A stretch of 64,000 bases of DNA from the NCBI RefSeq assembly GCF_000721105.1, contig NZ_JOEV01000001.1:186001-250000 (forward strand), read 5' to 3'. A model generated the notes under the pieces. The model saw nothing but the letters and a program-made list of their open reading frames with translations. It searched no databases and had not been told where the DNA came from. A program made the position numbers and the translations under genes. This DNA is from Streptomyces cellulosae (GTDB taxonomy: Bacteria; Actinomycetota; Actinomycetes; Streptomycetales; Streptomycetaceae). Below, in pieces: positions 8,283-16,397 of this stretch; position 1 is the first letter of the stretch; each line of letters begins with the position of its first letter.

Positions 8283-9128
8283 TCAGGATGACTCCGCGGC
8301 CCGGACGCGGGCCAGTACGTCCCGGATCATCCCGGCGCTGATCATGAAGTGCTCCCGGGCGATCTCCTCCGCGCGCTCCGGCTCGCCCGCCGCGATGGCC
8401 TCGTACAGGGCCGTGTGCCCCTCGCCGGCCCGGTGGAAGTGGGTCCGCTCGCCCCGGCCCCAGGGCTCGACCGGGAAGCCGAGGCTGATCCGGGTCAGCA
8501 GGTCCCGGCTGAGCAAAGCGATCTGCGGGTTGTGGGTGGCCGCGCAGATGCTCCGGTGGAACGCGCTGTCGGCGGCCTGTTCCTCACGGGGGCTGCTCGC
8601 GGAGAGGTGGGCGGCCAGCGCCTCGCGCATCGGCTCCAGATCTTCGGGCTTCCGGCGCCGGGCGGCCGTCGCGGCCACCATGCCCTCCACCAGGCCCCGA
8701 AGGTCGAAGAGCTGCTCGAACTCCTCCCACCGGGGAAGCAGCGTACGGCGGACCGCGGCGCCGGAGGACGCGGTCCAGCTGTCCCGGACGAAGGCGCCGC
8801 CGTTGCGGCCCCGCCGGGTCTCGATGACACCCAGAGCCTGCAGGCGGGCGACAGCCTCGCGCACGGTGGGGCGGCTCACCTGAAGCAGCCCGGTGAGCTC
8901 GCGTTCGGGCGGCAGCCGTTCGCCCGGCAGGAAGTCCCCGACGGCGATCGCGGTGAGCAGCCGGTCGGAGACCTCGTCGACCGCCGAGGCCACGCGGACC
9001 GGGCGCAGCGAGGACGTCGGTGTGCCGCCGAGCAGGACGCGGTCGAGCACGCGGGAGAACTCGTCCCCGGGTTCCGGAGACGCTGGCTCCGGAGACGCGG
9101 GTTCCGGAGACGCGGGCTCCGGCGACAC
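8283..9128 (-). CDS. FCD-domain GntR-family transcriptional regulator
   Basis: 281 residues from the GTG at 9128. The winged helix (about 40-110) contains LPPERELTGLLQVSRPTVREAVARLQALGVIETRRG, and the FadR-type FCD ligand domain (about 125-265) includes the metal-site pattern around DSAFHRSICAATHN and the terminal EHF. FCD regulators usually repress transport or catabolic genes and respond to small acids or amino-acid derivatives. The N-terminus is a pentapeptide repeat (ASPEP). The repeat continues in frame upstream without a stop, and a CTG at 9203 preceded by GGGGAGGA could be the real start (306 residues). It is divergent from the iminopeptidase/peptide ABC operon, its likely target. Confidence 0.9.
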   Translation of the reverse strand: MSPEPASPEPASPEPASPEPGDEFSRVLDRVLLGGTPTSSLRPVRVASAVDEVSDRLLTAIAVGDFLPGERLPPERELTGLLQVSRPTVREAVARLQALGVIETRRGRNGGAFVRDSWTASSGAAVRRTLLPRWEEFEQLFDLRGLVEGMVAATAARRRKPEDLEPMREALAAHLSASSPREEQAADSAFHRSICAATHNPQIALLSRDLLTRISLGFPVEPWGRGERTHFHRAGEGHTALYEAIAAGEPERAEEIAREHFMISAGMIRDVLARVRAAESS

Positions 9129-9189
9129 GGGCTCCGGCGCTTCACGTTCCCGTGACTCGGGTTCCGGTGACTCGGGTTCCAGTGACTCA
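9070..9189 (-). repeat. 15-bp tandem repeat (8 units) at the GntR 5' end
   Basis: Eight 15-bp units, each coding a pentapeptide like (A/E)SPEP in the GntR frame. Only four lie inside the gene if it starts at GTG 9128. All eight keep the reading frame and the S-x-E pattern, which argues that translation begins further upstream. Confidence 0.8.
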
Positions 9190-9284
9190 GATACGGATGT
9201 CAGGAGTCCTCCCCAGCAAGCGACGCCTCTGTAAACGCGCGGGGGCCACGTGAACTCGCCGTTACGTCTTGCCCCGCCCCGATC

Positions 9285-9309
9285 AAAAGGTCTTGTGCGC
9301 TGACCTTTT
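9285..9309. promoter_or_regulatory. Perfect inverted repeat, candidate GntR operator
   Basis: AAAAGGTC (9285-9292) and GACCTTTT (9302-9309) form perfect 8-bp arms around a 9-nt centre. The site sits between the divergent GntR and iminopeptidase genes, 88 bp before the iminopeptidase start. Position and symmetry fit autoregulation plus control of the peptide operon by the FCD regulator. This is inference, with no binding data. Confidence 0.55.
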
Positions 9310-9396
9310 ACCCCTTCACCATCTCATCCATCCGTCACACCCATCTCATTGCAGACAGAGGTCGGCTGATTTCCGGCCGGTCTGGGAGGCTTCCTC

Positions 9397-10293
9397 GTGG
9401 CGATCCCCGAACCGAACCACACCGGAACCGTCGACTTCAACGGCTGGTCCACCTGGTACCGGATCACGGGCGAACCGGGCAGGACACCCTTGGTCGTCCT
9501 GCACGGCGGGCCCGGCGCCGGTCACGACTACACGCTGAGCATCGCGGGCATCGCCCGGCAGGGCCGCCCCGTGGTGCACTACGACCAGCTCGGCACCGGG
9601 CTGTCCACCCACCTGCCCGACAAGGGCGCCGACTTCTGGACCGTCCAGCTCTTCCTCGACGAACTGGACTGCCTGCTCAAGACGCTGGGCATCGCCGACG
9701 GCTACCACCTCCTCGGCCAGTCCTGGGGCGGCATGCTGGCCGCCGAGCACGCCGTACGTCGGCCGCCCGGCCTGCGCGGCCTGGTCATCGCCGACTCCCC
9801 CGCCTCCATGGAGCTGTGGCTGGCGGCGGCGCACGAGCTGCGGGAGGCGCTGCCGCCGCAGGTGCAGCACACCCTGCTGGCCCATGAGACGGCCGGAACC
9901 ACGGACCACCCGGACTACCGGGCCGCCGAGCAGGTCTTCAACGAGCGCCATGTGTGCCGTCTGGTCCCCAACCCCCCGGAGGTGCAGGCCACCTGGGACA
10001 ACATCGAGGCCGATCCGACCGTGTACCACACGATGAACGGGCCCAACGAGTTCCATGTCGTCGGGACGCTGAAGGACTGGTCGGTCATCGACCGGCTGCA
10101 TCTGATCGAGGCGCCGACCCTGCTGGTGTCCGGACGGTACGACGAGGCGACTCCCGAGACCGTCAAGCCCTTCGCCGACCACGTCCGCGACGTGCGCTGG
10201 CACTTCTTCGAGCACTCCAGCCACATGCCGCACGTCGAGGAGGAGGAGCTCTTCCTCCGGGTCGTGGGCTCCTTTCTCGACTCCACCGACTGA
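9397..10293 (+). CDS. pip: Proline iminopeptidase-type alpha/beta hydrolase
   Basis: 298-residue alpha/beta hydrolase of peptidase family S33, releasing N-terminal proline (or similar residues) from short peptides in the cytoplasm. The oxyanion motif HGGPG is at 36-40, the nucleophile elbow GQSWGG has Ser109, the acid is probably Asp in SGRYDEATP and the His lies in SSHMPH near the C-terminus. The start is GTG with GGGAGG 7 nt upstream. There is no signal peptide. It is the first gene of a co-directional set with a complete oligopeptide ABC transporter beginning 22 bp downstream, so imported peptides are its likely substrates. Related S33 enzymes include amino-acid amidases, so exact specificity is open. 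Confidence 0.88.
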   Translation: MAIPEPNHTGTVDFNGWSTWYRITGEPGRTPLVVLHGGPGAGHDYTLSIAGIARQGRPVVHYDQLGTGLSTHLPDKGADFWTVQLFLDELDCLLKTLGIADGYHLLGQSWGGMLAAEHAVRRPPGLRGLVIADSPASMELWLAAAHELREALPPQVQHTLLAHETAGTTDHPDYRAAEQVFNERHVCRLVPNPPEVQATWDNIEADPTVYHTMNGPNEFHVVGTLKDWSVIDRLHLIEAPTLLVSGRYDEATPETVKPFADHVRDVRWHFFEHSSHMPHVEEEELFLRVVGSFLDSTD

Positions 10294-10315
10294 TCCTCCG
10301 ACGGGAGTTCCCTGG

Positions 10316-12040
10316 ATGTCCCGCACCACAAGACGGAGCGCGGTCGCCGCCGCCACTGTCGTCCTCGCCCTGACCGCCGCCGCCTGTTCGTCCTCCGACG
10401 GCGGCTCCTCCTCCGGCCCGACCGCGTCCACGTCGGGTTCCGGTTCCGCCGCGTTCCAGCCGCAGCACAAGGGCGGCACGCTGAAGCTCATCGCCCACGC
10501 GGCCGCGGGCAGCTTCGACCCGCAGGTCAACTACACCCTCCAGTACTGGCAGTTGTACCAGTCCATGTACGACGGGCTGCTCTCGTTCAAGAAGGTCGGC
10601 GGCCAGCAGTCGTTCACCGTCGTCCCGGACCTCGCGGCGGCGATGCCGAAGGTGACCAACGGCGGCAAGACGTACACCTTCACGCTCCGCAAGGGCATCA
10701 CCTTCTCCAACGGCAAGGCCCTGACGACCGACGACGTGGTGGCGTCCTTCCAGCGCATCTTCAAGGTCTCCAGTCCCACCGCGGGCACGTTCTACAACGG
10801 CATCGTCGGCGCCGACGCCTGTCTGAAGACGCCTGCCTCCTGCACGCTCAAGGGAGGCGTGATCGGCGACGCGAGCGCCGGCACGGTCACCGTCAACCTC
10901 ACCGCCCCGGATTCGGAGTTCCCGTACAAGCTGGCCGTCCCGCACGCCAGCGTCGTACCGAAGGACTCGCCGGCGAAGGACGCCGGCACCACGCCGCTGC
11001 CGACGACCGGTCCTTACATGGCCGCCTCGTACGACCCGAACCGGGCGCTGAAGCTGGTGCGCAACCCGCACTTCAAGGAGTGGTCGCGCCCGGCCCAGCC
11101 CGAGGGCTATCCCGACGTCATCGACTACGCCTTCGGGCAGACCGTGGAGTCCGAGGTCACCGCTGTCCAGAACGGCCAGGCGGACTGGATGTTCGACCCG
11201 CCGCCCGCCGACCGGCTCAACGAGATCGGCACCAAGTACGCCTCCCAGGTGCACGTGAACCCGCTCACCGCGTTCTACTACGCGACGCTGAACGTCAACA
11301 TGGCCCCCTTCGACAACAAGCTGGCCCGCCAGGCGATCAACTGGGCCGTCGACCGGTCCGCCGTGGTGCGCCTGTACGGCGGCAAGAACCTCGCCTCTCC
11401 CGCGTGCACGATCCTGCCGGCGGGCTTCCCCGGGCACGTAGACACGTGCGCCTACACCAAGGGCGGCGGCACGACCTGGTCGGCCGCGGACCTGGCCAAG
11501 GCCAAGCAGCTGGTGAAGCAGTCCGGTACGGCGGGGCAGGAGGTCGGCATCGTCGTCGAGGACGACGACGTCAAGAAGTCGATCGGACAGTACCTGCAGA
11601 GCCTGCTCACCCAGCTCGGCTACAAGGCGAAGCTCAAGCCGCTGTCGGCGAACATCCAGTTCACCTACATCCAGAACACCAAGAACAAGGTGCAGCTGGC
11701 GCTGACGTCCTGGTACCAGGACTATCCGGCGGCCTCCGACTTCCTCAACGTGCTGCTGTCCTGCGCCTCGTACCATCCCGGCAGCGACTCCAGCATCAAC
11801 ATCGCCGGGTTCTGCGACAAGGGCATCGACGCGAAGATGCAGACCGCGCTGAAGACCGCGCAGACCGACCAGAAGAGCGCCGACCAGCAGTGGGGCACCA
11901 TCGACCAGGAGCTGATGGCCCAGTCCCCGGTCGTTCCGCTGATCAACCCGAAGCTGATCGACTTCACGTCGAAGCGGGTCGGCAACTACCAGTTCAGCAA
12001 GCAGTTCTACATGCTCGTCGGGCAGATGTGGGTGAAATGA
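10316..12040 (+). CDS. Oligopeptide ABC transporter substrate-binding lipoprotein
   Basis: 574-residue family 5 extracellular solute-binding protein (DppA/OppA type). The lipoprotein signal is clear: a basic start (SRTTRRS), a hydrophobic stretch and the lipobox LTAAAC with Cys near residue 24, followed by a Ser/Gly linker. Typical family segments are KGGTLKLIAHAAAGSFDPQ, YTFTLRKGITFSNGKALTTDDVVASFQRI and FDNKLARQAINWAVDR. It would be anchored outside the membrane and deliver peptides to the downstream permeases. The TGA stop overlaps the next ATG (ATGA), indicating coupled translation. Confidence 0.93.
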   Translation: MSRTTRRSAVAAATVVLALTAAACSSSDGGSSSGPTASTSGSGSAAFQPQHKGGTLKLIAHAAAGSFDPQVNYTLQYWQLYQSMYDGLLSFKKVGGQQSFTVVPDLAAAMPKVTNGGKTYTFTLRKGITFSNGKALTTDDVVASFQRIFKVSSPTAGTFYNGIVGADACLKTPASCTLKGGVIGDASAGTVTVNLTAPDSEFPYKLAVPHASVVPKDSPAKDAGTTPLPTTGPYMAASYDPNRALKLVRNPHFKEWSRPAQPEGYPDVIDYAFGQTVESEVTAVQNGQADWMFDPPPADRLNEIGTKYASQVHVNPLTAFYYATLNVNMAPFDNKLARQAINWAVDRSAVVRLYGGKNLASPACTILPAGFPGHVDTCAYTKGGGTTWSAADLAKAKQLVKQSGTAGQEVGIVVEDDDVKKSIGQYLQSLLTQLGYKAKLKPLSANIQFTYIQNTKNKVQLALTSWYQDYPAASDFLNVLLSCASYHPGSDSSINIAGFCDKGIDAKMQTALKTAQTDQKSADQQWGTIDQELMAQSPVVPLINPKLIDFTSKRVGNYQFSKQFYMLVGQMWVK

Positions 12041-13062
12041 GCCGCACGCTTCCCGCTCCGTCGACCGAGGCCCGGCGCTCGCCGGGCCCCTGGCGGACAG
12101 CCGCCGCCGACCTGGTGCGCAACAGGTCGGCGCTGGCCGCGGCCGTCGTCCTGCTGATCGTCGTGGTGGCGGTCCTGTGCGCGCCGCTGTACGCCGGCCA
12201 CATCGCCCACACCGACCCGTTCCAGTCCCATGTCTCCGGCACCACGGTCGTCGACGGCAGGACCGTGCCGGTGCTGACCCCGAGCAGCACCGGCCTCGGC
12301 CTCGGCGTCACGCCGATCGGCCCCACCTGGGACCCCGCCCACTACTTCCTCGGCGCCGACAACCAGGGCCGCGACGTGATGGCCCGCCTGCTGCACGGCG
12401 GCCGTACCAGCCTGTTCATCGGGTTCACGGCGGCCCTGCTCACCTGCGTCCTCGGTACGGCCGTCGGAGTGGTCGCCGGGTACGCGGGAGGTGTCGTGGA
12501 CGCGGTCATCTCCCGGATCCTGGACGTCATCTGGGCGTTCCCGGTGTACCTGCTGGCCATCTGTCTGTCGGTCGTCCTGCTCACCAACGGGCTGCGTCTG
12601 GGGCCGCTCACCGTGGACGCCGGGAGCCTGTGGCTGCCGGTCACGATCATCGCAGCGATCTATGTGCCGTACATCGCCCGGCCGTTGCGCGGCCAGGTGC
12701 TGGTGCTGCGCAACAAGGAGTACATCCACGCGGCCGTCGGCTCGGGCGCCCCGACCTTGCGCATCCTGCGCCGGGAGGTGCTGCCGAACGTGCTGCCCAC
12801 GGCGATCGTCTTCGTCCCGTTGATGACCGCGCTGGCCATGCTCACCGAGTCGGCGCTGTCCTTCCTGTCCGTCGGCGTCCAGCCGCCCGACGCCAGCTGG
12901 GGCACGATCATCGAGGACGGCCTGGGGCTGCTCTACACCCGCCCCGCTGTCACCATCGCCCCCGGTCTGCTGATCGCCCTGACCACGGCGGCGCTCAACG
13001 TCCTCGGCGACGGAGTGCGCGACGCGCTCGACCCGGGCGCCCGACTGCGCGGAGGGGTGTGA
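12037..13062 (+). CDS. Oligopeptide ABC transporter permease (DppC type)
   Basis: 341-residue inner-membrane permease. The ATG at 12037 overlaps the binding-protein stop. After a cytoplasmic N-terminus the first helix is LAAAVVLLIVVVAVLCAPLYA, and an external loop and the conserved HYFLGADNQGRDVMARLLHGGRTSLFIG segment follow. The EAA coupling motif is IHAAVGSGAPTLRILRREVLPNVLP, and the C-terminal signature SFLSVGVQPPDASWGTIIEDG is typical of DppC/OppC. It pairs with the DppB-type permease just downstream to form the channel. Confidence 0.93.
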   Translation: MSRTLPAPSTEARRSPGPWRTAAADLVRNRSALAAAVVLLIVVVAVLCAPLYAGHIAHTDPFQSHVSGTTVVDGRTVPVLTPSSTGLGLGVTPIGPTWDPAHYFLGADNQGRDVMARLLHGGRTSLFIGFTAALLTCVLGTAVGVVAGYAGGVVDAVISRILDVIWAFPVYLLAICLSVVLLTNGLRLGPLTVDAGSLWLPVTIIAAIYVPYIARPLRGQVLVLRNKEYIHAAVGSGAPTLRILRREVLPNVLPTAIVFVPLMTALAMLTESALSFLSVGVQPPDASWGTIIEDGLGLLYTRPAVTIAPGLLIALTTAALNVLGDGVRDALDPGARLRGGV

Positions 13063-13067
13063 CCTCC

Positions 13068-14036
13068 ATGCTCCAGTTCGCCCTCAAACGCTTCGGCTCG
13101 GCCCTGCTGGTGATGTTCGCGATCAGCGTGCTGGTGTTCCTGATCTTCTTCGCCACCCCGGGCGTCGACCCCGCGGCCCGCATCGCGGGACGCAACGCCG
13201 ACCCGGCCACGCTCGCCCAGGTACGGCACTCCTTCGGACTCGACCGGCCGATGCCGGTCCGCTATCTGCTGATGATGCGTCACCTGCTGGTCGACCGGGA
13301 CCTGGAGTCGTTCGTCAACCGGGGCTCCAAGGTCATTCCGCAGATCCTGCAGGCCACCCCGGTCACCCTGTCGCTGGTCATCGGCGCGGCGCTGATCTGG
13401 ATGACGGCCGGCATCATCATGGGCACGGCCGCGGCGGCCCTGCGCGGCAAGGCCGCCGATCCGTTGATCATGCTGGTCGGCGTGGTCGGCGTCTCGCTGC
13501 CGGCGTACTGGCTCGGTGAGGTCGTCAACCTCATCACCCAGAAGCAGCTGCACGACTCGGTGTTCTCCTGGGTGCCGCCACCGGGATACGTCGGGCTGAG
13601 CCAGGACGCGGGTCAGTGGGCGCTGCACATGCTCTTCCCGTGGCTGACCCTGGCGCTGCTGTACGCCGGGATCTACGCCCGGCTGCTGCGCGGCGAGGTC
13701 GTCACCGCGCTGGGCGAGGACTACACCCGTACGGCCCGCGCCAAGGGTCTGTCGGAGCGGCGCATCCTGGTCCGCCATGCCCTGCGCTGCTCCCTCATCC
13801 CCATCGTGTCGCTGTTCGGTCTGGACTTCGGGGCGCTGGTGGGCGGCGCCGCGCTGCTCACCGAGGTCGTCTTCGGCCTGCCCGGCATCGGCAAGCTCAC
13901 CTTTGACGCCCTGCAGAACCTGGACCTGCCCGTGATCATGGGGACCGTGCTGTACGCGGCGTTCTTCGTGGTCCTCGCCAACGCCCTGGTGGACATCCTG
14001 TACGCGCGACTCGACCCGAGGGCCCGCCATGCCTGA
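13068..14036 (+). CDS. Oligopeptide ABC transporter permease (DppB type)
   Basis: 322-residue second channel subunit. I chose the ATG at 13068, 12 nt after GGAGG; a GTG at 13059 is in frame. The first helix is FGSALLVMFAISVLVFLIFFATPG, then the N-terminal loop pattern ADPATLAQVRHSFGLDRPMPVRYL common to DppB proteins. The EAA motif is YTRTARAKGLSERRILVRHALRCSLIP, followed by the VFGLPGIGKLTFDALQNLDLPVIMGT signature. The gene overlaps the next ATPase gene by 8 bp. Typical DppB length and order; belongs to the same operon. Confidence 0.93.
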   Translation: MLQFALKRFGSALLVMFAISVLVFLIFFATPGVDPAARIAGRNADPATLAQVRHSFGLDRPMPVRYLLMMRHLLVDRDLESFVNRGSKVIPQILQATPVTLSLVIGAALIWMTAGIIMGTAAAALRGKAADPLIMLVGVVGVSLPAYWLGEVVNLITQKQLHDSVFSWVPPPGYVGLSQDAGQWALHMLFPWLTLALLYAGIYARLLRGEVVTALGEDYTRTARAKGLSERRILVRHALRCSLIPIVSLFGLDFGALVGGAALLTEVVFGLPGIGKLTFDALQNLDLPVIMGTVLYAAFFVVLANALVDILYARLDPRARHA

Positions 14037-15087
14037 ACCCCTGCTGGACGTACGTGACCTGCGGGTGTCGTTCCGCACCCGCCAGGGCTCCGTCACCGCC
14101 GTCGACGGCCTCTCCTTCTCGGTGGCGCCCGGGGAGATCCTGGGGGTGGTGGGCGAGTCGGGGTCCGGCAAGAGCGTGTCGATGCTGGCCGTGCTGCGGC
14201 TGCTGACCAACCCGAACGTGACGGTGTCGGGCGAGGTCCGCTTCCAGGGCCGCGACCTGCTCGCGCTCCCCGACAAGGAGATGCGTGCGGTACGGGGACG
14301 GGAGATCGCCATGGTCTTCCAGGATCCGATGACCGCGCTCACCCCCGTGTACACGGTCGGCTGGCAGATCGCCGAGCAGATCCGGGCCCACGACCGGGTG
14401 TCCCGGCGGGAGGCCCGGGCGCGGGCGGTACGGCTCCTGTCGGACGTCGGCATCCCGGACGCGGCCTCGCGGGTGAACGCGTACCCGCACGAGTTCTCCG
14501 GCGGCATGCGCCAGCGCGCGGTCATCGCGATGGCCCTGTCCTGCGACCCCGCCCTGCTGATCGCCGACGAACCGACCACGGCCCTCGACGTGACCGTGCA
14601 GGCGCAGATCCTCGATCTGATGCGGGAGCTCAACGGGCGCGGATCGGCGGTCGTGCTCATCACCCACGACATGGGGGTGATCTCACAGATCGCCGACCGG
14701 GTCCTGGTCATGTACGGCGGCCGGGCGGCCGAGGAGGGCCCGCGCCGGGCGGTGTTCCACGGACCGCGGCACCCGTACACCTGGGGTCTGCTCGACTCGG
14801 TGCCGCGGGTCGGCGGTGCCCGGCTGCGACGGCTGCCCACCATCGCGGGCGTACCGGTCTCTCCGGGCGCGCTCCCGCCGGGGTGCGCGTTCGCGCCGCG
14901 TTGCCGGCTGCGGCACGACCGCTGCGCCGAGCTGCCCGCGCTGGCCGCGGGCAACGGCGACGCCGGCCATCGCGACGCCTGCTGGCTGCCTCCGGACGAC
15001 CGCGGCTCGCTGCGCCTGACGGCACGGGCGGCGGCGACCGAGGGGCCCGGCACGGGACCTGACATGGAGAAGGAGGCGACAGCGTGA
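14029..15087 (+). CDS. Oligopeptide ABC transporter ATPase (DppD type)
   Basis: 352-residue ATP-binding subunit. Walker A is GESGSGKS, the Q-loop [15 protein letters not shown], the signature [15 protein letters not shown], Walker [14 protein letters not shown] and the switch His ITHDMGV. The C-terminal oligopeptide/dipeptide extension with Cys residues ([19 protein letters not shown]) is present; in this family it can bind an iron-sulfur cluster. Starts inside the previous gene and its stop overlaps the next start (GTGA), so the two ATPases are made together and form the heterodimeric motor. Confidence 0.93.
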   Translation: MPEPLLDVRDLRVSFRTRQGSVTAVDGLSFSVAPGEILGVVGESGSGKSVSMLAVLRLLTNPNVTVSGEVRFQGRDLLALPDKEMRAVRGREIAMVFQDPMTALTPVYTVGWQIAEQIRAHDRVSRREARARAVRLLSDVGIPDAASRVNAYPHEFSGGMRQRAVIAMALSCDPALLIADEPTTALDVTVQAQILDLMRELNGRGSAVVLITHDMGVISQIADRVLVMYGGRAAEEGPRRAVFHGPRHPYTWGLLDSVPRVGGARLRRLPTIAGVPVSPGALPPGCAFAPRCRLRHDRCAELPALAAGNGDAGHRDACWLPPDDRGSLRLTARAAATEGPGTGPDMEKEATA

Positions 15088-16163
15088 CGGCGCAGAACAT
15101 CGCGGCGGCGGACGGCACCGGGGACGCCCGGCTCGACGGGGCGGACGACGCCGGGGACGCCCGGCTCGACGGTGACGTACTGCTGCGGGCCACGGACGTC
15201 ACCAAGCACTACCTGTTGCGGGCGGACGGGCTCGCCCGCCGGCGCAGGGTGCTGCGCGCCGTGGACGGTGTGTCCCTGGAGGTCCGTGCCGGGGAAACCC
15301 TCGGCATCGTCGGCGAGTCGGGCTGCGGCAAGTCCACCCTCGGCCGCTGCCTGGTCCGTCTCACCGAACTCACCGGCGGGCGGGTCGACTTCGACGGTCA
15401 GGACATCAGCACGCTGTCCATGCGCCGACTGCGGCCGGTACGCCCCGGGATGCAGCTGGTCTTCCAGGACCCGCAGGCCTCCCTCAACCCCCGCCGCCGG
15501 GCCGGGGACATCGTGGCGGAGCCCCTGCTGGTGCACCGCTACGGGGACGGGGCCGCGGTCCGCCGCCGGGTCGCCGAGCTCTTCGACGTCGTAGGGCTGG
15601 CGGCCGGGCATCTGGACCGGTACCCGCACGAGTTCTCCGGCGGTCAGCGCCAACGCATCGGCATCGCCCGGGCGCTGGCCACGAACCCGAAGCTGATCGT
15701 CGCCGACGAACCGGTGTCCGCCCTCGACGTGTCGATCCAGGCCCAGGTGCTGAACCTCTTCGCCGACCTCCAGGAGGAGTTCGCGCTCACCTACGTCTTC
15801 ATCGCCCACGATCTCGGCGTGGTCCGTCACGTCTCCGACCGGATCGCCGTCATGTACCTGGGCGAGATCGTCGAACTCGCCGGGACCGAGGCACTGTACG
15901 AGGCCCCCCACCACCCCTACACCCAGGCCCTGCTGTCCGCGGTCCCGGACATCGACGACGGCGGTGCGGTGGCCGACGGCCCGCCTCGGGAACGGATCGT
16001 CCTCACCGGCGAGGTGCCCAACCCCGTGGACAAACCGACGGGTTGCCCCTTCCGCACCCGCTGCCCGTACGCCCGGGAGCTCTGCGCGCTGGAACGTCCC
16101 CGGCTCACCCCGACGGGCCACGGCCGCCGGACCGCCTGCCACTATCCGCTGACGAGCGCGTGA
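15084..16163 (+). CDS. Oligopeptide ABC transporter ATPase (DppF type)
   Basis: 359-residue second ATPase of the importer. The first 30 residues contain a small duplication ([19 protein letters not shown]), absent from usual DppF. Walker A is [10 protein letters not shown]-loop [13 protein letters not shown], signature [15 protein letters not shown], Walker [14 protein letters not shown] and switch His IAHDLGV. The C-terminal extension carries [15 protein letters not shown]. Start is GTG overlapping the dppD-type stop by 4 bp. It is the last gene of the iminopeptidase/peptide-uptake operon; 234 bp without a recognised gene separate it from the kinase gene. Confidence 0.93.
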   Translation: MTAQNIAAADGTGDARLDGADDAGDARLDGDVLLRATDVTKHYLLRADGLARRRRVLRAVDGVSLEVRAGETLGIVGESGCGKSTLGRCLVRLTELTGGRVDFDGQDISTLSMRRLRPVRPGMQLVFQDPQASLNPRRRAGDIVAEPLLVHRYGDGAAVRRRVAELFDVVGLAAGHLDRYPHEFSGGQRQRIGIARALATNPKLIVADEPVSALDVSIQAQVLNLFADLQEEFALTYVFIAHDLGVVRHVSDRIAVMYLGEIVELAGTEALYEAPHHPYTQALLSAVPDIDDGGAVADGPPRERIVLTGEVPNPVDKPTGCPFRTRCPYARELCALERPRLTPTGHGRRTACHYPLTSA

Positions 16164-16397
16164 CCCGACAGCCGGTCGTCCAGATGTGGGGTCGCCCCGG
16201 TCGTCGGCGGCGTAGCCGATCTCCTGGCCGGGGCCGGGCAGATGGAGACGTACCGCTGCTGCGGCTGTGACGCGGCTGACGCCCCGGCAGAACCACCCCG
16301 TAAATGACGGAAATCGTGAACCTGCGCCGGTGCTGAGTTAGCCTCTTCTTCCCTTGGGGACGAACGGGCGTACGTCGAACAGCACTTCGGGGGATGC

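Noticed and set aside
12933..16142. Leftward 1069-codon open frame opposite the peptide ABC operon
   Set aside because: Low-complexity composition from reading codon-biased genes backwards; the plus strand encodes canonical permease and ATPase motifs.
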